Assembly: GCA_028101445.1 (NCBI GenBank)
Contig: JAOHKR010000007.1
Span: 1-48,019 of the forward strand
DNA length: 48,019 nucleotides
DNA from: Candidatus Pelagibacter sp.
GTDB lineage: Bacteria > Pseudomonadota > Alphaproteobacteria > Pelagibacterales > Pelagibacteraceae
Direction of reading: 5' to 3'
Shown: positions 8,162-16,009 of the stretch, piece after piece
How positions within the stretch are numbered: position 1 is the stretch's first letter
Layout of the letters: each line of letters begins with the position of its first letter
Program-made: the position numbers and the translations under genes
Notes under the pieces: generated by a model
What the model was told of the DNA's origin: nothing
The model's database searches: none
What the model saw: the letters and a program-made list of their open reading frames with translations, nothing else

Positions 8162-8194
8162 AAAGTGAATCAAAAGTGAATCAAAAGGTGAACA
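8162..8194. repeat. Three tandem 11-bp units upstream of the CADD-like gene
   Basis: AAAGTGAATCA occurs twice head to tail (8162-8172, 8173-8183) and is followed by the degenerate third copy AAAGGTGAACA (8184-8194). The 11-bp spacing places each copy on the same face of the helix, which suits a DNA-binding protein, but it may equally be replication slippage. It lies about 90 bases ahead of the next start in a 141-base gap that otherwise shows only AT-rich sequence and AAGGAG at 8276-8281. Confidence 0.6.
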
Positions 8195-8284
8195 TTTAGT
8201 TCTACCTAACCTGTAGTTGTGGATAATTTTTTTATTTAAACTTACTAATTTTTTTAATACGTTAATCATAACCAAGGAGTAAAT

Positions 8285-8950
8285 ATGTTTTCAAAAGAAT
8301 TAAATCAAAAACTAGATCAATATCATTTATTAAATCACCCTTTTTACAAATCGTGGAACGAAGGAAAATTAACAAGAGAAATTATTAAAGATTATGCTGA
8401 GCAGTATTATCAGCATGTTAAGGCTTTTCCAAGATATATCAGTGCAACTCACTCATTATGTGAAGATATAGAAAAAAGAAAAATTCTTTTAGAAAACTTA
8501 CAAGATGAAGAAAATAAAGATGCAGATCATCCTACACTTTGGAAAAATTTTGCATTAGAGATGGGCGCAAACTCCGAGGAAATTGAAAATGTAAAACATG
8601 AAAGTTTTACTAAAGATTTGATAGACAATTTCTTTAAGCAAGGTAGATCTTCTTATGCAGAAGGTTTAGCTTCTCTATACACTTACGAAAGGCAAATACC
8701 TGAAATTGCGGAAACAAAAATTCAAGGTTTGAAAAATCACTATGGCTGTTCTTCAAAAAAAGGATTGGAATTTTTTGAAGCTCATAAATCTGCTGATGTT
8801 CACCATAGAGCAGAATGTGAAAAACTATTAGATGGTTTGTCTAAAGATGAGCAAAAGAAAGCAGAAACAGCTGCATTATCTACTGCAAAATATCTTTGGA
8901 ATTTTTTAAGCGGAATGTCTGCAAAACATAATTTGCAAGTAGCAGCTTAA
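8285..8950 (+). CDS. CADD-type heme-oxygenase-like diiron protein (putative self-sacrificing pABA synthase)
   Basis: 221 residues, all-helical TenA/PqqC-like fold. The six metal ligands known in Chlamydia CADD map cleanly: Glu75, His82 (in DEENKDADHP), Glu135 (YTYERQIPE), His167, Asp171 and His174 (FFEAHKSADVHH). The Tyr of the HPFY motif (Tyr21), Tyr134 and Lys145 match CADD residues Tyr27, Tyr141 and Lys152, which are proposed to be consumed or to act as radical relay when the enzyme makes para-aminobenzoate from its own tyrosine; the position matching Tyr170 is Phe163. Thus a folate-precursor role is plausible. A clear Shine-Dalgarno AAGGAG precedes the ATG. Six bases separate it from the nucleotidyltransferase gene, so the two form one unit upstream of aprM. 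Family firm, reaction inferred. Confidence 0.8.
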   Translation: MFSKELNQKLDQYHLLNHPFYKSWNEGKLTREIIKDYAEQYYQHVKAFPRYISATHSLCEDIEKRKILLENLQDEENKDADHPTLWKNFALEMGANSEEIENVKHESFTKDLIDNFFKQGRSSYAEGLASLYTYERQIPEIAETKIQGLKNHYGCSSKKGLEFFEAHKSADVHHRAECEKLLDGLSKDEQKKAETAALSTAKYLWNFLSGMSAKHNLQVAA

Positions 8951-8956
8951 TTTTTC

Positions 8957-9334
8957 ATGAAAGACGATAGTCACAAGTGGGATAATAGACATCCTACTGC
9001 TCAAATGTTAGGTCGATGGCAGCCATGGCACGCCGGGCATCAAAAGTTGTTTGAAGAAATTTTAAAAAAAACTGGGCAAGTAAACATAATGGTTAGAGAC
9101 GTCAAAGGAGTTGATGATAATCCATTTGAATTTGAAACAGTTAAAAAAAATATTTTAGAAGCCTTAAAAGGATATGAGAATAGAATCCAAATCTCTTTAG
9201 TCCCTAATATTACAAACATTTGTTACGGTAGAGGTGTGGGCTATAAAATAGAAGAAATCATTTTAGATGAAAAAACACAACAAATCTCTGCAACCAAGAT
9301 TAGAGAACAGATGAGAAAAGACGGTAAATTATAG
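8957..9334 (+). CDS. Small HxGH-motif nucleotidyltransferase (cytidylyltransferase-like fold)
   Basis: 125 residues, a minimal nucleotidyltransferase of the HxGH superfamily that includes NMN adenylyltransferase, pantetheine-phosphate adenylyltransferase and ATP sulfurylase. Visible marks: GRWQPWHAGH (19-28) holding the nucleotide-binding HxGH, and QISATKIREQM (109-119), the ISxTxIR motif that contacts the triphosphate. The middle, IMVRDVKGVDDNPFEFE, is a loop where substrate specificity is usually set. It is much shorter than ATP sulfurylase (about 390 or more residues) and shorter than NMNAT. It lies between the CADD-like gene and the promoter of aprM-aprB-aprA. Specific substrate unknown; adenylyl transfer involving APS is one hypothesis raised by position, NMN or another phosphate ester are alternatives. 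Confidence 0.75.
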   Translation: MKDDSHKWDNRHPTAQMLGRWQPWHAGHQKLFEEILKKTGQVNIMVRDVKGVDDNPFEFETVKKNILEALKGYENRIQISLVPNITNICYGRGVGYKIEEIILDEKTQQISATKIREQMRKDGKL

Positions 9335-9353
9335 TAATGCGAATAGTTCTCAC

Positions 9354-9382
9354 TTGACCAATTAGCGGGTGAATTATATAAA
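9354..9382 (+). promoter_or_regulatory. Sigma-70-type promoter for aprM-aprB-aprA
   Basis: TTGACC at 9354-9359 and TATAAA at 9377-9382 are separated by exactly 17 bases, close to the consensus. Transcription would start near 9389, leaving a leader of about 25 bases with AAGGGGAA as the ribosome binding site of aprM. This implies that the apr genes can be expressed apart from the two genes upstream. Confidence 0.7.
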
Positions 9383-9412
9383 ACAACAAATTCAAGGGGA
9401 AACAATTACATT

Positions 9413-10207
9413 ATGTTCAATAACAATCCATTTTCCAACCTAGCTGAAATTGTTTCACCGCTTGCTATGCAGGGGTTTGTGATTGCAATGATACTATTAG
9501 TAGTTCTTGGAACTCTAATTGATATTATTCACAAGAAGAACGTTAAGTATTTTTTTGATAACGCAAAAAAAGCTAAAAAAAATGCTCAAGTTGAATTAAG
9601 CACAGCAAAAAGAACTTCAGTTATTTTAAAAACAGTTGCGCATGACATTGCAACTACAGCAGAATTAGGTCGAGGCAAAAGAAGAGTAGCTCATGTAATG
9701 GGTATGTATGGAACAATTATTTTTTGGGCTTGTTCAGCCATCTTAATTTTTTCTTACTCATCAGCAGGCATCGAAACTCCTTCAAGCATTACTACTTTAT
9801 GGCATGTTGGTGCTATTTTAACTTGTTTAGGTGGATACTGGTTTTGGTTTTTTTTAAGAGTAGATGTATTAGCTGAAGCTCATCCCTGGTACAGAATTAT
9901 TAAAGCAGATTTATTTGTACTAGCATTATTAGCTTGCGCAACATTTGGTTTAGCATGGTCGTACACTCAATCATCAGGAATGGTTACACTTAATTATTTA
10001 TTTTTAGTTTTATTTATAGCTGCAAATTTAATTTTATTTGGAGGTGTTTATTGGTCTAAGTTTGCTCATATGTTTTATAAACCAGGAGCAGCAATTCAGA
10101 AGAATTTAGCCGAAGCAGATGGCTCTAGAGACAATTTGCCACCACCAGCTGAAGCAAAAGAACAATTCGGATTAGGTATTAAGAGAGAACAACCAAAGCA
10201 TTATTAA
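9413..10207 (+). CDS. aprM: AprM-type membrane anchor of adenylylsulfate reductase
   Basis: 264 residues, with an N-terminal helix (about 20-38), a basic cytoplasmic stretch NAKKAKKNAQVELSTAKR, then further helices at about 100-120, 130-150, 165-185 and 195-215, and a hydrophilic tail with DNLPPPAEAKEQFG. Layout and position directly before aprB and aprA identify it as AprM, which in sulfur-oxidising bacteria replaces the QmoABC complex and is thought to pass electrons from AprBA to the quinone pool. His residues in helices (for example AHVMGMYG and TLWHVGA) could bind heme, but this is inference. The gene has its own promoter at 9354 and Shine-Dalgarno-like AAGGGGAA. 40 bases separate it from aprB. 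Confidence 0.8.
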   Translation: MFNNNPFSNLAEIVSPLAMQGFVIAMILLVVLGTLIDIIHKKNVKYFFDNAKKAKKNAQVELSTAKRTSVILKTVAHDIATTAELGRGKRRVAHVMGMYGTIIFWACSAILIFSYSSAGIETPSSITTLWHVGAILTCLGGYWFWFFLRVDVLAEAHPWYRIIKADLFVLALLACATFGLAWSYTQSSGMVTLNYLFLVLFIAANLILFGGVYWSKFAHMFYKPGAAIQKNLAEADGSRDNLPPPAEAKEQFGLGIKREQPKHY

Positions 10208-10247
10208 AAAATTTATGTTAAACAATTTAAAGGGAGAAAAATAATTT

Positions 10248-10718
10248 ATGTCAACTTTTGTATACATGACAAGATGTGATGGCTGCGGTCATTGCGTAGA
10301 TATATGCCCATCAGATATCATGCACATCGATGAGACTATTAGACGTGCAAAAAATATTGAACCTAACTTTTGTTGGGAGTGTTATTCATGCGTGAAAGCA
10401 TGCCCTAACCATGCAATAGATGTAAGAGGTTATGCTGACTTTGCACCGATGGGTCATAGCGTTAGAGTTAGAAGAGAAGAAGAAAAAGGTACTATTTCAT
10501 GGAGAATTAAATTTAGAAACGGAACTGAAAAAAACTTTGTATCTCCTATAACAACAAAACCGTGGGGAAAATTTATTCCAAAACTTGCAGATGAAGATAA
10601 ACCTAATCAAGGTGAAATAACTACACAAAGACTTTATACAGAGCCTAACGGATTAAATATTGATGGTGACCTTCCAACTATTAGCAAAGAAACATTTAAG
10701 AAAGGTGTTTACTATTAA
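10248..10718 (+). CDS. aprB: Adenylylsulfate reductase beta subunit (iron-sulfur)
   Basis: 156 residues. Two 4Fe-4S binding motifs are intact: CDGCGHCVDICP (about 10-21) and CWECYSCVKACP (about 43-54); the first is followed by SDIMHID and the second by NHAIDVRGYADFAPMGHSV, the typical AprB sequence. The C-terminal half wraps around AprA in known structures (RWRIKFRNG-like GTISWRIKFRNGTEK). AprB carries electrons between the FAD of AprA and the membrane partner. Shine-Dalgarno AAGGGAG stands a little before the ATG. The stop overlaps the aprA ATG (TAATG). Length is normal for the family. Confidence 0.95.
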   Translation: MSTFVYMTRCDGCGHCVDICPSDIMHIDETIRRAKNIEPNFCWECYSCVKACPNHAIDVRGYADFAPMGHSVRVRREEEKGTISWRIKFRNGTEKNFVSPITTKPWGKFIPKLADEDKPNQGEITTQRLYTEPNGLNIDGDLPTISKETFKKGVYY

Positions 10719-12577
10719 TGGCTAATGTAAAAACACATTACGAAGAAAGTGACGTTCTAATTGTCGGTGGAGGAATGGCTGGTACAGGAGCAACTTTTGA
10801 AGCTAGACATTGGGGTAGAGATTTAAAAATAGTTTGTGTTGAAAAAGCAAATATTGATCGTAGTGGTGCAGTAGCCCAGGGACTTTATGCAATCAATTGT
10901 TATATGGGAATGCAGTGGGACGAAAATCAACCTGAAGACCACGTTAGATACGCTAGAAACGATTTAATGGGAATGGTCAGAGAAGATTTAGGTTATGACA
11001 TGGCTCGTCACGTAGACTCAACTGTTCATATGTTTGATGAATGGGGTCTTCCAATGATGAAAAATGAAAAAACTGGTAGATACCTTAGAGAAGGTAAATG
11101 GCAAATTATGATCCATGGTGAGAGCTATAAACCTATTGTAGCTGAAGCTGCAAAAAAATCTGCAAACAAAATTTATAACAGAATAATGATTACTCATCTT
11201 TTAATGGATGATGAAAAAGAAAACAGAATAGGTGGTGCGGTTGGTTTTAATATGAGAACTGGTGACTACCATGTGTTTAAATCTAAAACTGTAATCGTTG
11301 CAGCAGGTGGAGCTTCACACATTTTTAAACCTAGAGCAGTTGGTGAAGGAATGGGAAGAACTTGGTATGCCCCTTGGAGTAACGGATCTGCTTATGCTCT
11401 TCCAATAGCTGTTGGAGCAAAGATGACACAAATGGAAAACAGAATTGTTTTATGTAGATTTAAAGACGGTTATGGACCCGTAGGTGCTTATTTTTTACAC
11501 TTAAAAACTTATACTCAAAATGCAAATGGGGAAAATTATGAAAAGAAATGGTACGACCATACTAAAAATCTAGTTGGAGAATACATTGATCACCATCCAA
11601 CACCGACTTGTTTAAGAAACCATGCATTCATTCAAGAAGTACAAGCAGGCGGTGGACCAATTCATATGGTAACAAAAGAAGCGTTTCAAGACCCTCATTT
11701 AGAAACTGTTGGTTGGGAGAATTTTTTAGGAATGACTGTAGGTCAAGCTGTAGTTTGGGCGTCACAAAATATTGACCCTAAATATACAAATCCTGAATTA
11801 ACAACATCGGAACCGTATGTAATGGGATCTCACGCTACATGTTCAGGAGCTTGGGTAAGTGGACCTGAAGATTTATCTCCAAAAGAATATTTCTGGGGCT
11901 ATAACAGGATGTTAACCGTAGACGGTTTATTTGGAGCAGGTGACACGGTTGGTGGAAGTGCACATAAATTTTCATCAGGTTCATTCACAGAAGGAAGATT
12001 AGCCGCAAAAGCTGCAGTAAAATATATCGAAGATAAAAAAGCAGAAGGAATAAAGGTTAGCGATAAACAACATAAAGATCTTAAAGAAGTTATTTACAAA
12101 CCATTAGAAAATTACACGGTAGGCAGAAACGAAATAACAGGTGGAACAGTATCTCCAAGTTATATTTCACCAATTCAAGGCTTACAAAGACTTCAAAGAA
12201 TTATGGATGAATACGTTGGCGGTATAGCTACAAACTATATGACAAATGAAAATATGTTAAATAGAGGTTTAGAGTTATTAAAATGGTTAGAAGAAGATCT
12301 AGAAAACGTCGGTGCTGAAGATTACCATCAATTAATGAGAGCTTGGGAATTAAAGCATAGAACTATAACTTCTCAATGTGTTACAGAGCATACAAAATTT
12401 AGAAAAGAAACAAGATGGCCGGGTTATTACTATAGAGGCGATCATTTAAAACTTGATGACGAAAATTGGCATTGCCTAACAGTTTCAAGAAGAGATCCAA
12501 AAACTAAAGAGTTTACTATGGAGAAAGTTCCGGTTTACCATATCGTAGACGAAAAGAAGGAAAAGAAAGCTTCATAA
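10718..12577 (+). CDS. aprA: Adenylylsulfate reductase alpha subunit (FAD)
   Basis: 619 residues, full length. AprA interconverts sulfite plus AMP and adenylylsulfate (APS). Marks: SDVLIVGGGMAGTGATFEAR (about 11-30, the FAD Rossmann motif), DRSGAVAQGLYAINCYMG (about 47-64), RGTW-like GMGRTWYAPWSNGSAY, SHATCSGAWVSGPED and GAGDTVGGSAHKFSSGSFTEGR (FAD contact), with RKETRWPGYYYRGDH at the C-terminus. In a marine heterotroph with Xsc and SuyAB next door the enzyme most likely runs in the oxidative direction, turning sulfonate-derived sulfite into APS and feeding electrons through AprB and AprM. It is six bases upstream of the unknown 116-residue gene. Identity is very secure; direction is inference. 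Confidence 0.96.
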   Translation: MANVKTHYEESDVLIVGGGMAGTGATFEARHWGRDLKIVCVEKANIDRSGAVAQGLYAINCYMGMQWDENQPEDHVRYARNDLMGMVREDLGYDMARHVDSTVHMFDEWGLPMMKNEKTGRYLREGKWQIMIHGESYKPIVAEAAKKSANKIYNRIMITHLLMDDEKENRIGGAVGFNMRTGDYHVFKSKTVIVAAGGASHIFKPRAVGEGMGRTWYAPWSNGSAYALPIAVGAKMTQMENRIVLCRFKDGYGPVGAYFLHLKTYTQNANGENYEKKWYDHTKNLVGEYIDHHPTPTCLRNHAFIQEVQAGGGPIHMVTKEAFQDPHLETVGWENFLGMTVGQAVVWASQNIDPKYTNPELTTSEPYVMGSHATCSGAWVSGPEDLSPKEYFWGYNRMLTVDGLFGAGDTVGGSAHKFSSGSFTEGRLAAKAAVKYIEDKKAEGIKVSDKQHKDLKEVIYKPLENYTVGRNEITGGTVSPSYISPIQGLQRLQRIMDEYVGGIATNYMTNENMLNRGLELLKWLEEDLENVGAEDYHQLMRAWELKHRTITSQCVTEHTKFRKETRWPGYYYRGDHLKLDDENWHCLTVSRRDPKTKEFTMEKVPVYHIVDEKKEKKAS

Positions 12578-12583
12578 AAGTTA

Positions 12584-12934
12584 ATGAAGTTACTCGATAA
12601 ATCCGACAAAGAAATATTAGAAATAGCACAGCCAATTTGGGATAATTTGGTTAAATCATCTAATATTAAAGACTACGGTGGATTCACAAAAGATTTTTCA
12701 TCACAAATGCTTTACGGCGCTAATGAAGTAGAGTTAGGTAAGCAGTGGGCAAACAATAAACTTTTAACAAGTTTATCTGAAAAACAAGATTTTCTGGGCA
12801 CTATTAGAAGAGGCCAGTACGTAACGGTATTATATAAACAAACTAGTAATACTCAGCCAGGAGAATTTTTAGGTAGATTAGTACTAGGAGAAGAGGACAA
12901 TCTAATTAAAATATTTGGAGCCACTATTTATTAA
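12584..12934 (+). CDS. Unknown 116-aa protein linked to aprA
   Basis: 116 residues, soluble, no signal peptide. N-terminal helix KSDKEILEIAQPIWDNLVKSS, then DYGGFTKDFSSQMLYGANEVELGKQW, and a C-terminal beta-rich part GTIRRGQYVTVLYKQ, PGEFLGRLVLGEEDNLIKIFGATIY. The two-part layout (helix, then cystatin/NTF2-like sheet) resembles small NTF2-like proteins, but I do not recognise a family. The gene begins six bases after the aprA stop and ends before a 10-bp dyad that precedes the exporter gene, so it is the last gene of the apr operon. A role in Apr maturation or electron coupling is suggested by position only. Confidence 0.75.
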   Translation: MKLLDKSDKEILEIAQPIWDNLVKSSNIKDYGGFTKDFSSQMLYGANEVELGKQWANNKLLTSLSEKQDFLGTIRRGQYVTVLYKQTSNTQPGEFLGRLVLGEEDNLIKIFGATIY

Positions 12935-12942
12935 TATTGACT

Positions 12943-12974
12943 TACTAATTATTCAGGAATATTCATAATTAGTA
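12943..12974. promoter_or_regulatory. 10-bp perfect inverted repeat ahead of the exporter gene
   Basis: TACTAATTAT (12943-12952) and ATAATTAGTA (12965-12974) are perfect complements separated by 12 bases that include GAATATTC. The right arm ends two bases before the ATG at 12977, so in RNA the hairpin would hide the start, and in DNA it could be an operator. TTGACT at 12937-12942 may be a -35 element. Confidence 0.55.
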
Positions 12975-12976
12975 GT

Positions 12977-14071
12977 ATGTTAGAAATTTACCTTCCTATT
13001 GTTCAAGTCAACATTGACATTTTCTTATTACTTTTTTTAAGTTTAGTTGTTGGAGTTCTCTCAGGATTATTTGGCGTAGGTGGAGGTTTTTTAATGACGC
13101 CTTTTTTAATCTTTATGGGTATACCTCCTGTTTATGCTGTTCCAAATGAAGTAAATAACATTTTAGCTACATCTGTATCAGGTTCTTTAACTCATTGGTT
13201 TAAAGACACCTTGGACTATAGAATGGGATTAATGATTGTTGCAGGTGGTGTTATTGGCACATTGCTTGGCATTTCCACTTTTTCATACTTTGAAGGCATT
13301 GGCAAAATTAGTGTAATAATATCATTACTTTACATGTACCTTTTAGCAATCGTAGGTACTCTTATGTTGATTGAAGTATTTAGAGCAGCTACTCAAAAAA
13401 AAACCACTAAGAAAAAATTACACGATCATAATTGGCTACAAGGTCTACCTTTAAGAATGAGATTTCAGAAATCTAGATTATATGAAAGTGCTTTAACACC
13501 AATTTTATTAGGTCTTATAGTTGGTTTTGTAGCAGCAATGATGGGAATAGGAGGAGCTTTCTTAATGGTTCCAGCTATGATTTATATAGTTGGTATGCCT
13601 ATTAAATTGATACCAGGTACTTCTTTATTTGTTACAATTTTTATAAGTGCAATAGTAACTATTCTTCATTCTTTTAATTACGGAACAATAGATTTCTTTT
13701 TAGTAATACCTTTAATTCTTGGATCCATCGTAGGAGTGCAGCTCGGTCAAAAATTAGGACAACATCTTAAAGCCAATCAATTAAAATCTTTATTTGCAGC
13801 ATTGTTAATTTCAGTTGCTATCGCAATAGCTTACGATTCATTTTTTAGAGAGAAATCACAATTAATTAACACTGAACAAGTAATTCAAACTGACTTAAGT
13901 AAATATGCTGAGTTTTCATTAAAGCTATCAAATGAATTTCCATTCTTATACGGAGCTTTTGCAATTATAGCAGCCATAGGTCTTGGAATACTTGCTGCTG
14001 TAGTAAGAAAAATTATATCTGACTTAAGAAAGAAAAAACCAAAAGAAGAAGTTAAGTTCCCAGTTAAATAA
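12977..14071 (+). CDS. tauE: TauE/SafE family exporter (candidate sulfite exporter)
   Basis: 364 residues, a two-repeat DUF81 carrier with about eight to nine helices. Repeat one has SGLFGVGGGFLMTPFLIF (about 30-47) and repeat two AMMGIGGAFLMVPAMIYIV (about 187-205), the paired G-x-G-G-x-x-x-x-P motif of TauE. A charged cytoplasmic loop (KKTTKKKLHDHN, about 139-150) and an extra C-terminal helix with a Lys-rich tail make it longer than typical members of 250-300 residues. TauE proteins are believed to export sulfite or sulfoacetate formed in sulfonate breakdown; lying between apr and suy genes fits sulfite or sulfate export. Transcription probably starts from a promoter overlapping the dyad at 12943. 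It is convergent with the HIT gene, with one base between stops. Confidence 0.85.
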   Translation: MLEIYLPIVQVNIDIFLLLFLSLVVGVLSGLFGVGGGFLMTPFLIFMGIPPVYAVPNEVNNILATSVSGSLTHWFKDTLDYRMGLMIVAGGVIGTLLGISTFSYFEGIGKISVIISLLYMYLLAIVGTLMLIEVFRAATQKKTTKKKLHDHNWLQGLPLRMRFQKSRLYESALTPILLGLIVGFVAAMMGIGGAFLMVPAMIYIVGMPIKLIPGTSLFVTIFISAIVTILHSFNYGTIDFFLVIPLILGSIVGVQLGQKLGQHLKANQLKSLFAALLISVAIAIAYDSFFREKSQLINTEQVIQTDLSKYAEFSLKLSNEFPFLYGAFAIIAAIGLGILAAVVRKIISDLRKKKPKEEVKFPVK

Positions 14072-14072
14072 A

Positions 14073-14471
14073 TTATTTTCTTTTGTATTTCTGTTTTTCT
14101 GGAATAACACCTCTAACACCACCTCTAGGATCTTCAACATCGCCTTTTCTTCTAGGAATTAAATGCAGGTGACAATGCATTATAGATTGGCCAGCGTCTT
14201 TACCAATATTTACACCAACGTTGAAACCACTTATTTCTTTATCTAGATTTTTTAATTCTTTCTTTTGATTTTTCAAAATTTCGTCTAATTCACTCATTTC
14301 TTCCTTTGTCAGTTCAAAGAAATCAGCTACATGACGATTAGTAATTATTAAAGTATGATGTTTGGTTACAGGATAAGCTGTATCTCTGATTATAAAAAAA
14401 TATTTGGTTGTTGAGATAACTTTACAATTAGTTTTGTTGCAAAATATACAGTCTTCTTGACTAGAAGACAT
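14073..14471 (-). CDS. HIT family protein (Hint/Fhit-like nucleotide hydrolase or transferase)
   Basis: 132 residues. The HIT triad motif is HCHLH at 99-103 followed by LIPRR, with upstream GKDAGQS; Cys8 and Cys11 (CIFC) suggest the zinc site seen in many HIT proteins. These enzymes attack nucleotide alpha-phosphates through a nucleotidyl-His intermediate. The start overlaps the suyB stop (TAATG), so it is the third gene of suyA-suyB-HIT. Some HIT proteins are known to split APS or transfer its AMP, so a link to the APS made by AprBA is an attractive but untested idea; a general dinucleotide or phosphoramidate clean-up role is the default. Confidence 0.85.
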   Translation of the reverse strand: MSSSQEDCIFCNKTNCKVISTTKYFFIIRDTAYPVTKHHTLIITNRHVADFFELTKEEMSELDEILKNQKKELKNLDKEISGFNVGVNIGKDAGQSIMHCHLHLIPRRKGDVEDPRGGVRGVIPEKQKYKRK

Positions 14472-15637
14472 TAAGCACTTCTATAAAGCTTAGTCATAAC
14501 AAACTCCTTATGACCTAAAGCTTCAGCACAAGTTAATCTACCGTTTGCTACTCTCAGCATTGACTTGATTAATTCATCTCCAGCTTGAGACATATTCATT
14601 TCTCGAGACAAAAGCTTTGATACATCGCAATCTATATGTTCTTTCATAGTTTTTACGGTCAATGGATTTGCAGTTAATTTTATGACTGGCTCGATAGGAT
14701 TTCCAATAATATTCCCTTGTCCAGTTGGAAATAAATGAATATTAAATCCTGCAGCTGCCTGAAGAGTTACGCATTCTGCAGCAGCGGATGAAGTGTCCAT
14801 AAAGTAAAGTCCTTTACCTTTAGTTGGTTCTTCAGCAGGCTCTAAAACATCTATAAATTTTCTTGTTCCAATTTTTTGAAAGTTTCCAAAAGCTTTTTCT
14901 TCAATAGTAGTTAAACCACCAGCAATATTTCCTGCTGTTGGTTGACTTTCGGATAAATCATCTGTTGCTTCTTTTAAAATAAAATCGTTGTAATCATTCC
15001 ATGTTTTCATGAATTTTTTTTCTGCTTCAGGAGTAGCGCCTCGCTTAGCACAAACAGTTTCTGCACCTGTAAGTTCTGAAGTTTCCCCAAAACATAAATG
15101 AACTCCTAATGGCTCCAACTTATCCATCAAATTTCCAACTGTTGGGTTAGCAGCAAGTCCAGATGTTGTGTCAGATTCTCCGCATTTAACAGAAATCCAT
15201 AAATCACTCATTGGACATTCTTCTCGTTGTTTTTCTGATGCCCACATAGAGAATTCTTGAGCTTTTTTAGAAGCCTTCATTATAGTTTGAATGTCACCAC
15301 TTCTTTCAATATGAAAACCTTCTACTGGTTTTCCTGTTTCAGCTATTGCATCCACAATTTTTTTTGTCCATTTAGGTTCAATTCCAATAACAATTACAGC
15401 AGCAACGTTTGGATTTTTTCCTGTACCAATCATTGTTCTAAAATGTAACTCTAAGTCTGCTCCAAATTGAAGTCTTCCATATGAATGGGGTAGAGCTATT
15501 GTACCCTTAATATTGTTTGCTACTGCTTCAGCACAAGCATTTGAAATATCATCAACAGGAAGAATTATAACGTGATTTCTTGTTCCCGCTCGTCCGTTTT
15601 CTCTTTTGTACCCTAAAAAACTTTTTGGAATTTCCAT
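14471..15637 (-). CDS. suyB: (2R)-sulfolactate sulfo-lyase, large subunit
   Basis: 388 residues from ATG 15637 (seven bases after the suyA stop; an extra 17 codons upstream are not family-like). It belongs to the UxaA/GarD/SuyB superfamily. Marks: [21 protein letters not shown] at the start, [38 protein letters not shown] with a Cys near the iron site, [11 protein letters not shown] and the C-terminal [19 protein letters not shown]. These are closer to SuyB than to altronate or galactarate dehydratases, as I judge from memory. The SuyAB complex removes sulfite from (R)-sulfolactate to give pyruvate. Neighbouring xsc, apr and TauE genes strongly support a sulfonate role. Co-transcribed with suyA and the HIT gene. 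Confidence 0.9.
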   Translation of the reverse strand: MEIPKSFLGYKRENGRAGTRNHVIILPVDDISNACAEAVANNIKGTIALPHSYGRLQFGADLELHFRTMIGTGKNPNVAAVIVIGIEPKWTKKIVDAIAETGKPVEGFHIERSGDIQTIMKASKKAQEFSMWASEKQREECPMSDLWISVKCGESDTTSGLAANPTVGNLMDKLEPLGVHLCFGETSELTGAETVCAKRGATPEAEKKFMKTWNDYNDFILKEATDDLSESQPTAGNIAGGLTTIEEKAFGNFQKIGTRKFIDVLEPAEEPTKGKGLYFMDTSSAAAECVTLQAAAGFNIHLFPTGQGNIIGNPIEPVIKLTANPLTVKTMKEHIDCDVSKLLSREMNMSQAGDELIKSMLRVANGRLTCAEALGHKEFVMTKLYRSA

Positions 15638-15644
15638 AATTATT

Positions 15645-15932
15645 TTACCACTTTTTTGTTTTAACGTTGTGAACGTGTACATGTTCACCTTTTTTAATGT
15701 CTTTTATAACTTTACCAATATCGTGACCGTATTTAAAAATTGTATCACCAGTCTTGAGGTCTTTAAGAGCGATTTTGTGACCTAAAGGAACTTCATTAGT
15801 AGAAGGTACTTTAACTGTTTTATCGTTCTCCATAATCCAGGCGCTACAGTCTTGGCCTTTTTTAGTAGTTTCGATAACAACAACTCCTACGTTATCTTTT
15901 TCGTCATGTATGATTAGATCTGGCTGTGACAT
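15645..15932 (-). CDS. suyA: (2R)-sulfolactate sulfo-lyase, small subunit
   Basis: 95 residues, a single SAF-type domain. Typical residues are [22 protein letters not shown] (central), [20 protein letters not shown] at the end, the hallmark of the small subunits of UxaA-type dehydratases and of SuyA. It forms the complex with SuyB, which has the iron-dependent active site. A separate small subunit next to a separate large subunit is the SuyAB arrangement; altronate dehydratases are often fused. First gene of the minus-strand operon; 77 bases separate its start from that of divergent xsc. Confidence 0.9.
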   Translation of the reverse strand: MSQPDLIIHDEKDNVGVVVIETTKKGQDCSAWIMENDKTVKVPSTNEVPLGHKIALKDLKTGDTIFKYGHDIGKVIKDIKKGEHVHVHNVKTKKW

Positions 15933-16009
15933 AAAATTATTAATGGATATAGACTAAAATCTAGTATATTTAAAGCAAGAATTTTGTATTATTATTTTAA
16001 AGGATTTTT
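15933..16009. promoter_or_regulatory. Divergent suyA / xsc control region with a 21-bp dyad
   Basis: The gap between the two sulfonate operons contains a dyad, 15949-15969, in which ATAgACTA and TAGTaTAT match at seven of eight pairs around the centre AAATC. Its place between divergent starts suits an operator, but AT-rich DNA produces dyads easily. AAAGGA at 16000-16005 is the ribosome binding site of xsc. Confidence 0.4.

Noticed and set aside
8195..8284. Possible riboswitch in the leader of the CADD gene
   Set aside because: Only weak, AT-rich pairing is visible and no known aptamer core; not supported enough to list.
10248..12577. Dissimilatory sulfate reduction
   Set aside because: No dsr or qmo genes; AprM is present and the sulfite-producing enzymes point to oxidation.
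14471..15932. Altronate or galactarate dehydratase
   Set aside because: Separate small and large subunits with SuyB-like motifs, next to xsc and apr, and no hexuronate genes in the window.
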